DNA of 64,000 nt from Rhodeus uyekii (Eukaryota; Chordata; Actinopteri; Cypriniformes; Acheilognathidae): contig JAWRVZ010000555.1 of the NCBI GenBank assembly GCA_037043235.1, forward strand, positions 1-64,000. Reading direction: 5' to 3'. A model generated the notes under the pieces. It was not told the origin of the DNA. It searched no databases and worked only from the letters and a program-made list of their open reading frames with translations. The translations under genes were made by a program, and so were the position numbers. The stretch's first letter is position 1, and each line of letters opens with the position of its first letter. Positions 53,951-64,000 of this stretch are shown one piece after another.

Positions 53951-56292
53951 CGTTTTAGCTTCAGCGAGAACCAATGAGTTTGAGCGTCACGTTTGAGCTT
54001 CAACGAGAACCAATGAGGTTCATTCTCGTGTTACGCATCACGTTTGAGCTTCAGCGAGAACCAATGAGGTTCATTCTCGTGTTACGCATCACGTTTGAGC
54101 TTCAGCGAGAACCAATGAGGTTCATGGTCGTGTTACGCATCACGTTTCAGCTTCAACAAGAACCAATGAGGTTCATTCTCGTGTTACGCATCACGTTTGA
54201 GCTTCAGCGAGAACCAATGAGGTTCATTCTCGTGTTACGCATCACGTTTGAGCTTCAGCGAGAACCAATGAGGTTCATTCTCGTGTTACGCATCACGTTT
54301 GAGCTTCAGCGAGAACCAATGAGTTTCATTCTCGTGTTACGCATCACGTTTGAGCTTCAGCGAGAACCAATGAGTTTCATTCTCGTGTTACGCATCACGT
54401 TTTAGCTTCAGCGAGAACCAATGAGTTTGAGCGTCACGTTTGAGCTTCAACGAGAACCAATGAGGTTCATTCTCGTGTTACGCATCACGTTTGAGCTTCA
54501 GCGAGAACCAATGAGGTTCATTCTCGTGTTACGCATCACGTTTGAGCTTCAGCGAGAACCAATGAGGTTCATGGTCGTGTTACGCATCACGTTTCAGCTT
54601 CAACAAGAACCAATGAGGTTCATTCTCGTGTTACGCATCACGTTTGAGCTTCAGCGAGAACCAATGAGGTTCATTCTCGTGTTACGCATCACGTTTGAGC
54701 TTCAGCGAGAACCAATGAGTTTCATTCTCGTGTTACGCATCACGTTTGAGCTTCAGCGAGAACCAATGAGTTTTATTCTCGTGTTAAGCATTACGTTTGA
54801 GCTTCAGCGAGAACCAATGAGGTTCATGGTCGTGTTACGCATCACGTTTCAGCTTCAACAAGAACCAATGAGGTTCATTCTCGTGTTACGCATTACGTTT
54901 GAGCTTCAACGAGAACCAATGAGGTTCATTCTCGTGTTACGCATCACGTTTGAGCTTCAACGAGAACCAATGAGGTTCATTCTCGTGTTACGCATCACGT
55001 TTGAGCTTCAACGAGAACCAATGAGGTTCATTCTCGTGTTACGCATCACGTTTGAGCTTCAACGAGAACCAATGAGGTTCATTCTCGTGTTACGCATCAC
55101 GTTTGAGCTTCAACGAGAACCAATGAGATTCATTCTCGTGTTACGCATCACGTTTGAGCTTCAATGAGGTTCATTCTCGTGTTACGCATCACGTTTCAGC
55201 TTCAACAAGAACCAATGAGGTTCATTCTCGTGTTACGCATCACGTTTGAGCTTCAGCGAGAACCAATGAGGTTCATTCTCGTGTTACGCATCACGTTTGA
55301 GCTTCAGCGAGAACCAATGAGGTTCATTCTCGTGTTACGCATCACGTTTGAGCTTCAGCGAGAACCAATGAGTTTCATTCTCGTGTTACGCATCACGTTT
55401 GAGCTTCAGCGAGAACCAATGAGTTTCATTCTCGTGTTACGCATCACGTTTGAGCTTCAGCGAGAACCAATGAGTTTGAGCGTCACGTTTGAGCTTCAAC
55501 GAGAACCAATGAGGTTCATTCTCGTGTTACGCATCACGTTTGAGCTTCAGCGAGAACCAATGAGTTTGAGCGTCACGTTTGAGCTTCAACGAGAACCAAT
55601 GAGGTTCATTCTCGTGTTACGCATCACGTTTGAGCTTCAGCGAGAACCAATGAGTTTCATTCTCGTGTTACGCATCACGTTTGAGCTTCAGCGAGAACCA
55701 ATGAGTTTCATTCTCGTGTTACGCATCACGTTTGAGCTTCAGCGAGAACCAATGAGTTTGAGCGTCACGTTTGAGCTTCAACGAGAACCAATGAGGTTCA
55801 TTCTCGTGTTACGCATCACGTTTGAGCTTCAGCGAGAACCAATGAGTTTCATTCTCGTGTTACGCGTCACGTTTGAGCCTCAACAAGAACCAACGAGGTT
55901 CATTCTCGTGTTACGCATCACGTTAGAGCTTCAGCGAGAACCAATGAGGTTCATGCTCGTGTTACGCATCACGTTTGAGCTTCAACAAGAACCAATGAGG
56001 TTCATTCTCGTGTTACGCATCACGTTTGAGCTTCAACAAGAACCAATGAGGTTCATGCTCGTGTTACGCATCACATTTGAGCTTCAACAAGAACCAATGA
56101 GGTTCATGCTCGTGTTACACATCACGTTAGAGCTTCAGCGAGAACCAATGAGGTTCATTCTCGTGTTACGCATCACGTTTGAGCTTCAGCAAGAACCAAT
56201 GAGGTTCATGCTTGTGTTACGCATCACGTTTGAGCTTCAGCGAAAGAACCAATGAGGTTCATTCTCGTGTTACGCATCACGTTTGAGCTTCA

Positions 56293-59200
56293 ATGAGGTT
56301 CATGCTCGTGTTACGCATCACGTTTGAGCTTCAACGAGAACCAATGAGGTTCATTCTCGTGTTACGCATCACGTTTGAGCTTCAAGGAGAACCAATGAGG
56401 TTCATTCTCGTGTTACGCAAAACGTTTGAGCTTCAACGAGAACCAATGAGGTTCATTCTCATGTTACGCATCACGTTTGAGCTTCAACAAGAACCAATGA
56501 GGTTCATTCTCGTGTTACGCATCACGTTTGAGCTTCAGCGAGAACCAATGAGGTTCATTCTCGTGTTACGCATCACGTTTGAGCTTCAGCGAGAACCAAT
56601 GAGGTTCATGGTCGTGTTACGCATCACGTTTCAGCTTCAACAAGAACCAATGAGGTTCATTCTCGTGTTACGCATTACGTTTGAGCTTCAGCGAGAACCA
56701 ATGAGGTTCATTCTCGTGTTACGCATCACGTTTGAGCTTCAGCGAGAACCAATGAGGTTCATTCTCGTGTTACGCATCACGTTTGAGCTTCAGCGAGAAC
56801 CAATGAGTTTCATTCTCGTGTTACGCATCACGTTTGAGCTTCAGCGAGAACCAATGAGTTTGAGCGTCACGTTTGAGCTTCAACGAGAACCAATGAGTTT
56901 CATTCTCGTGTTACGCATCACGTTTGAGCTTCAGCGAGAACCAATGAGGTTCATTCTCGTGTTACGCATCACGTTTGAGCTTCAGCGAGAACCAATGAGG
57001 TTCATTCTCGTGTTACGCATCACGTTTGAGCTTCAGCGAGAACCAATGAGGTTCATGGTCGTGTTACGCATCACGTTTCAGCTTCAACAAGAACCAATGA
57101 GGTTCATTCTCGTGTTACGCATTACGTTTGAGCTTCAGCGAGAACCAATGAGGTTCATTCTCGTGTTACGCATCACGTTTGAGCTTCAGCGAGAACCAAT
57201 GAGGTTCATTCTCGTGTTACGCATCACGTTTGAGCTTCAACGAGAACCAATGAGTTTCATTCTCGTGTTACGCATCACGTTTGAGCTTCAGCGAGAACCA
57301 ATGAGTTTGAGCGTCACGTTTGAGCTTCAACGAGAACCAATGAGTTTCATTCTCGTGTTACGCATCACGTTTGAGCTTCAGCGAGAACCAATGAGGTTCA
57401 TTCTCGTGTTACGCATCACGTTTGAGCTTCAGCGAGAACCAATGAGTTTGAGCGTCACGTTTGAGCTTCAACGAGAACCAATGAGGTTCATTCTCGTGTT
57501 ACGCATCACGTTTGAGCTTCAGCGAGAACCAATGAGTTTGAGCGTCACGTTTGAGCTTCAACGAGAACCAATGAGGTTCATTCTCGTGTTACGCATCACG
57601 TTTGAGCTTCAGCGAGAACCAATGAGGTTCATTCTCGTGTTACGCATCACGTTTGAGCTTCAGCGAGAACCAATGAGGTTCATTCTCGTGTTACGCATCA
57701 CGTTTGAGCTTCAGCGAGAACCAATGAGTTTCATTCTCGTGTTACGCATCACGTTTGAGCTTCAGCGAGAACCAATAAGTTTCATTCTCGTGTTACGCAT
57801 CACGTTTGAGCTTCAGCGAGAACCAATGAGTTTGAGCGTCACGTTTGAGCTTCAACGAGAACCAATGAGGTTCATTCTCGTGTTATGCATCACGTTTGAG
57901 CTTCAACAAGAACCAATGAGGTTTATGCTCGTGTTACGCGTCACGTTTGAGCCTCAACAAGAACCAATGAGGTTCATTCTTGTGTTACGCATCACGTTAG
58001 AGCTTCAGCGAGAACCAATGAGGTTCATGCTCGTGTTACGCATCACGTTTGAGCTTCAACAAGAACCAATGAGGTTCATTCTCGTGTTACGCATCACGTT
58101 TGAGCTTCAGCGAGAACCAATGAGGTTCATTCTCGTGTTACGCATCACGTTTGAGCTTCAGCGAGAACCAATGAGGTTCATTCTCGTGTTACGCATCACG
58201 TTTGAGCTTCAGCGAGAACCAATGAGTTTCATTCTCGTGTTACGCATCACGTTTGAGCTTCAGCGAGAACCAATGAGTTTCATTCTCGTGTTACGCATCA
58301 CGTTTTAGCTTCAGCGAGAACCAATGAGTTTGAGCGTCACGTTTGAGCTTCAACGAGAACCAATGAGGTTCATTCTCGTGTTACGCATCACGTTTGAGCT
58401 TCAGCGAGAACCAATGAGGTTCATTCTCGTGTTACGCATCACGTTTGAGCTTCAGCGAGAACCAATGAGGTTCATTCTCGTGTTACGCATCACGTTTGAG
58501 CTTCAAGGAGAACCAATGAGGTTCATTCTCGTGTTACGCATCACGTTTGAGCTTCAAGGAGAACCAATGAGGTTCATTCTCGTGTTACGCATCACGTTTG
58601 AGCTTCAACGAGAACCAATGAGGTTCATTCTCGTGTTACGCATCACGTTTGAGCTTCAACAAGAACCAATGAGGTTCATTCTCGTGTTACGCATCACGTT
58701 TGAGCTTCAGCGAGAACCAATGAGGTTCATTCTCGTGTTACGCATCACGTTTGAGCTTCAGCGAGAACCAATGAGGTTCATTCTCGTGTTACGAATCACG
58801 TTTGAGCTTCAGCGAGAACCAATGAGTTTCATTCTCGTGTTACGCATCACGTTTGAGCTTCAGCGAGAACCAATGAGTTTCATTCTCGTGTTACGCATCA
58901 CGTTTTAGCTTCAGCGAGAACCAATGAGTTTGAGCGTCACGTTTGAGCTTCAACGAGAACCAATGAGGTTCATTCTCGTGTTACGCATCACGTTTGAGCT
59001 TCAGCGAGAACCAATGAGGTTAATTCTCGTGTTACGCATCACGTTTGAGCTTCAGCGAGAACCAATGAGGTTCATGGTCGTGTTACGCATCACGTTTCAG
59101 CTTCAACAAGAACCAATGAGGTTCATTCTCGTGTTACGCATCACGTTTGAGCTTCAGCGAGAACCAATGAGGTTCATTCTCGTGTTACGCATCACGTTTG

Positions 59201-62200
59201 AGCTTCAGCGAGAACCAATGAGGTTCATTCTCGTGTTACGCATCACGTTTGAGCTTCAGCGAGAACCAATGAGTTTCATTCTCGTGTTACGCATCACGTT
59301 TGAGCTTCAGCGAGAACCAATGAGTTTCATTCTCGTGTTACGCATCACGTTTGAGCTTCAGCGAGAACCAATGAGTTTGAGCGTCACGTTTGAGCTTCAA
59401 CGAGAACCAATGAGGTTCATTCTCGTGTTACGCATCACGTTTGAGCTTCAGCGAGAACCAATGAGTTTGAGCGTCACGTTTGAGCTTCAACGAGAACCAA
59501 TGAGGTTCATTCTCGTGTTACGCATCACGTTTGAGCTTCAGCGAGAACCAATGAGTTTCATTCTCGTGTTACGCATCACGTTTGAGCTTCAGCGAGAACC
59601 AATGAGTTTCATTCTCGTGTTACGCATCACGTTTGAGCTTCAGCGAGAACCAATGAGTTTGAGCGTCACGTTTGAGCTTCAACGAGAACCAATGAGGTTC
59701 ATTCTCGTGTTACGCATCACGTTTGAGCTTCAGCGAGAACCAATGAGTTTCATTCTCGTGTTACGCGTCACGTTTGAGCCTCAACAAGAACCAACGAGGT
59801 TCATTCTCGTGTTACGCATCACGTTAGAGCTTCAGCGAGAACCAATGAGGTTCATGCTCGTGTTACGCATCACGTTTGAGCTTCAACAAGAACCAATGAG
59901 GTTCATTCTCGTGTTACGCATCACGTTTGAGCTTCAACAAGAACCAATGAGGTTCATGCTCGTGTTACGCATCACATTTGAGCTTCAACAAGAACCAATG
60001 AGGTTCATGCTCGTGTTACACATCACGTTAGAGCTTCAGCGAGAACCAATGAGGTTCATTCTCGTGTTACGCATCACGTTTGAGCTTCAGCAAGAACCAA
60101 TGAGGTTCATGCTTGTGTTACGCATCACGTTTGAGCTTCAGCGAAAGAACCAATGAGGTTCATTCTCGTGTTACGCATCACGTTTGAGCTTCAATGAGGT
60201 TCATGCTCGTGTTACGCATCACGTTTGAGCTTCAACGAGAACCAATGAGGTTCATTCTCGTGTTACGCATCACGTTTGAGCTTCAAGGAGAACCAATGAG
60301 GTTCATTCTCGTGTTACGCAAAACGTTTGAGCTTCAACGAGAACCAATGAGGTTCATTCTCATGTTACGCATCACGTTTGAGCTTCAACAAGAACCAATG
60401 AGGTTCATTCTCGTGTTACGCATCACGTTTGAGCTTCAGCGAGAACCAATGAGGTTCATTCTCGTGTTACGCATCACGTTTGAGCTTCAGCGAGAACCAA
60501 TGAGGTTCATGGTCGTGTTACGCATCACGTTTCAGCTTCAACAAGAACCAATGAGGTTCATTCTCGTGTTACGCATTACGTTTGAGCTTCAGCGAGAACC
60601 AATGAGGTTCATTCTCGTGTTACGCATCACGTTTGAGCTTCAGCGAGAACCAATGAGGTTCATTCTCGTGTTACGCATCACGTTTGAGCTTCAGCGAGAA
60701 CCAATGAGTTTCATTCTCGTGTTACGCATCACGTTTGAGCTTCAGCGAGAACCAATGAGTTTGAGCGTCACGTTTGAGCTTCAACGAGAACCAATGAGTT
60801 TCATTCTCGTGTTACGCATCACGTTTGAGCTTCAGCGAGAACCAATGAGGTTCATTCTCGTGTTACGCATCACGTTTGAGCTTCAGCGAGAACCAATGAG
60901 GTTCATTCTCGTGTTACGCATCACGTTTGAGCTTCAGCGAGAACCAATGAGGTTCATGGTCGTGTTACGCATCACGTTTCAGCTTCAACAAGAACCAATG
61001 AGGTTCATTCTCGTGTTACGCATTACGTTTGAGCTTCAGCGAGAACCAATGAGGTTCATTCTCGTGTTACGCATCACGTTTGAGCTTCAGCGAGAACCAA
61101 TGAGGTTCATTCTCGTGTTACGCATCACGTTTGAGCTTCAACGAGAACCAATGAGTTTCATTCTCGTGTTACGCATCACGTTTGAGCTTCAGCGAGAACC
61201 AATGAGTTTGAGCGTCACGTTTGAGCTTCAACGAGAACCAATGAGTTTCATTCTCGTGTTACGCATCACGTTTGAGCTTCAGCGAGAACCAATGAGGTTC
61301 ATTCTCGTGTTACGCATCACGTTTGAGCTTCAGCGAGAACCAATGAGTTTGAGCGTCACGTTTGAGCTTCAACGAGAACCAATGAGGTTCATTCTCGTGT
61401 TACGCATCACGTTTGAGCTTCAGCGAGAACCAATGAGTTTGAGCGTCACGTTTGAGCTTCAACGAGAACCAATGAGGTTCATTCTCGTGTTACGCATCAC
61501 GTTTGAGCTTCAGCGAGAACCAATGAGGTTCATTCTCGTGTTACGCATCACGTTTGAGCTTCAGCGAGAACCAATGAGGTTCATTCTCGTGTTACGCATC
61601 ACGTTTGAGCTTCAGCGAGAACCAATGAGTTTCATTCTCGTGTTACGCATCACGTTTGAGCTTCAGCGAGAACCAATAAGTTTCATTCTCGTGTTACGCA
61701 TCACGTTTGAGCTTCAGCGAGAACCAATGAGTTTGAGCGTCACGTTTGAGCTTCAACGAGAACCAATGAGGTTCATTCTCGTGTTATGCATCACGTTTGA
61801 GCTTCAACAAGAACCAATGAGGTTTATGCTCGTGTTACGCGTCACGTTTGAGCCTCAACAAGAACCAATGAGGTTCATTCTTGTGTTACGCATCACGTTA
61901 GAGCTTCAGCGAGAACCAATGAGGTTCATGCTCGTGTTACGCATCACGTTTGAGCTTCAACAAGAACCAATGAGGTTCATTCTCGTGTTACGCATCACGT
62001 TTGAGCTTCAGCGAGAACCAATGAGGTTCATTCTCGTGTTACGCATCACGTTTGAGCTTCAGCGAGAACCAATGAGGTTCATTCTCGTGTTACGCATCAC
62101 GTTTGAGCTTCAGCGAGAACCAATGAGTTTCATTCTCGTGTTACGCATCACGTTTGAGCTTCAGCAAAAACCAATGAGTTTCATTCTCGTGTTACGCATC

Positions 62201-64000
62201 ACGTTTTAGCTTCAGCGAGAACCAATGAGTTTGAGCGTCACGTTTGAGCTTCAACGAGAACCAATGAGGTTCATTCTCGTGTTACGCATCACGTTTGAGC
62301 TTCAGCGAGAACCAATGAGGTTCATTCTCGTGTTACGCATCACGTTTGAGCTTCAGCGAGAACCAATGAGGTTCATGGTCGTGTTACGCATCACGTTTCA
62401 GCTTCAACAAGAACCAATGAGGTTCATTCTCGTGTTACGCATCACGTTTGAGCTTCAGCGAGAACCAATGAGGTTCATTCTCGTGTTACGCATCACGTTT
62501 GAGCTTCAGCGAGAACCAATGAGGTTCATTCTCGTGTTACGCATCACGTTTGAGCTTCAACAAGAACCAATGAGGTTCATTCTCGTGTTACGCATAACGT
62601 TTGAGCTTCAGCGAGAACCAATGAGGTTCATTCTCGTGTTACGCATCACGTTTGAGCTTCAGCGAGAACCAATGAGGTTCATTCTCGTGTTACGCATCAC
62701 GTTTGAGCTTCAGCGAGAACCAATGAGTTTCATTCTCGTGTTACGCATCACGTTTGAGCTTCAGCGAGAACCAATGAGTTTCATTCTCGTGTTACGCATC
62801 ACGTTTTAGCTTCAGCGAGAACCAATGAGTTTGAGCGTCACGTTTGAGCTTCAACGAGAACCAATGAGGTTCATTCTCGTGTTACGCATCACGTTTGAGC
62901 TTCAGCGAGAACCAATGAGGTTCATTCTCGTGTTACGCATCACGTTTGAGCTTCAGCGAGAACCAATGAGGTTCATGGTCGTGTTACGCATCACGTTTGA
63001 GCTTCAACAAGAACCAATGAGGTTCATGCTCGTGTTACGCATCACGTTTGAGCTTCAGCGAGAACCAATGAGGTTCATGGTCGTGTTACGCATCACGTTT
63101 CAGCTTCAACAAGAACCAATGAGGTTCATTCTCGTGTTACGCATCACGTTTGAGCTTCAGCGAGAACCAATGAGGTTCATTCTCGTGTTACGCATCACGT
63201 TTGAGCTTCAGCGAAAACCAATGAGGTTCATTCTCGTGTTACGCATCACGTTTGAGCTTCAGCGAGAACCAATGAGTTTGAGCGTCACGTTTGAGCTTCA
63301 ACGAGAACCAATGAGGTTCATTCTCGTGTTACGCATCACGTATGAGCTTCAGCGAGAACCAATGAGGTTCATTCTCGTGTTACGCATCACGTTTGAGCTT
63401 CAGCGAGAACCAATGAGTTTCATTCTCGTGTTACGCATAACGTTTGAGCTTCAGCGAGAACCAATGAGTTTCATTCTCGTGTTACGCATCACGTTTGAGC
63501 TTCAACGAGAACCAATGAGTTTCATTCTCGTGTTACGCATCACGTTTGAGCTTCAGCGAGAACCAATGAGTTTGAGCGTCACGTTTGAGCTTCAACGAGA
63601 ACCAATGAGTTTCATTCTCGTGTTACGCATCACGTTTGAGCTTCAGCGAGAACCAATGAGGTTCATTCTCGTGTTACGCATCACGTTTGAGCTTCAGCGA
63701 GAACCAATGAGTTTGAGCGTCACGTTTGAGCTTCAACGAGAACCAATGAGGTTCATTCTCGTGTTACGCATCACGTTTGAGCTTCAGCGAGAACCAATGA
63801 GTTTGAGCGTCACGTTTGAGCTTCAACGAGAACCAATGAGGTTCATTCTCGTGTTACGCATCACGTTTGAGCTTCAGCGAGAACCAATGAGGTTCATTCT
63901 CGTGTTACGCATCACGTTTGAGCTTCAGCGAGAACCAATGAGGTTCATTCTCGTGTTACGCATCACGTTTGAGCTTCAGCGAGAACCAATGAGTTTCATT
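56293..64000 (+). repeat. 3.9-kb higher-order repeat in the minisatellite
   Basis: Unit order from 56293 repeats from 60194 (offset 3901 bp) with very few differences, including rare variants such as CGCAAAACG (56417, 60318) and CAATAAG (57774, 61675). The second copy is followed by further related material to the end of the window. Confidence 0.85.

Larger units (their letters stand above)
46982..64000 (+). repeat. 51-bp minisatellite array, ~330 copies
   Basis: The main unit is 51 bp (GTTCATTCTCGTGTTACGCA, then TCACGTTTGAGCTTCAACGA, then GAACCAATGAG). Variants include a 39-bp unit (AGTTTGAGCGTCACG form, e.g. 49432), a 41-bp unit lacking CGAGAACCAA (e.g. 48917, 50006), and units with +2 or +1 nt. 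The main point variants are CAACGAG / CAGCGAG / CAACAAG and GAGGTTC / GAGTTTC. Because 51 and 39 are divisible by three, one frame stays open for up to 671 codons (17-residue repeat starting MRFILVLRITFELQREP); there is no other sign of coding. Interrupted once, by the LTR at 47847-48262. The array runs off the window end. Confidence 0.96.

Noticed and set aside
47079..62809. Family of membrane-like repeat proteins of up to 671 residues
   Set aside because: All come from the 51-bp minisatellite; no promoter, splice site or unique flanking coding sequence, and the frame is broken wherever a 41-bp unit occurs.
46982..64000. CRISPR-like or centromeric satellite
   Set aside because: Unit of 51 bp without spacers. 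A centromeric role is unlikely because a conserved gene lies alongside, and nothing in the sequence supports it.

Overview
This window is vertebrate nuclear DNA, most likely from a teleost of the carp/zebrafish group. The evidence is spliced vertebrate exons with consensus splice sites, fish-type L2, L1/Tx1-like and DIRS retroelements, Tc1, Tigger-like and hAT-like DNA transposons, Gypsy-type LTRs, and no bacterial gene organisation. No CRISPR arrays, operons or bacterial elements are seen. Almost all open reading frames belong to decayed transposons or are artefacts of tandem repeats.

The layout has four parts. (1) 1-10803 is a tandem array of about 210-bp units, each carrying a tRNA on the minus strand. 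I count 49 tRNA-like loci: 30 elongator tRNA-Met(CAT) copies, 11 copies of a degenerate type with anticodon TAT, 7 CAT copies with a broken D-stem and B box, and 1 hybrid. From about 4.2 kb the array is built of 2.4-2.6 kb higher-order blocks. (2) 10804-25 kb is a stack of nested retroelements: a 5'-truncated L2 LINE, a DIRS-type element with recognisable ends (12872-16960), endogenous-retrovirus remnants, an inverted pair of Gypsy LTRs, an L2-like tail, an L1-type LINE on the minus strand, and a solo LTR with a target-site duplication. (3) 25.6-46.6 kb holds the one clear host gene, slain1 (minus strand). Six 3' coding exons are visible with matching phases, encoding 381 residues and a stop codon. 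Its introns carry many transposons. One L2 copy ends 2-3 nt from a slain1 splice donor and appears to supply part of the donor consensus. (4) 46982 to the window end is a minisatellite of 51-bp units (roughly 330 copies, CpG-rich), interrupted once by a solo LTR with a 5-bp target-site duplication. Because the first slain1 exons are not in the window, this array probably lies in an upstream slain1 intron. Its long open frames follow from a unit length divisible by three.

The functional candidates are therefore the tRNA-Met cluster (each locus keeps an oligo-T terminator; about 30 keep plausible promoter boxes and cloverleaf) and slain1, whose product promotes microtubule plus-end growth with EB proteins and ch-TOG. 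Everything else is mobile or satellite DNA. All identifications come from reading sequence and from recalled family features; no database search was run.
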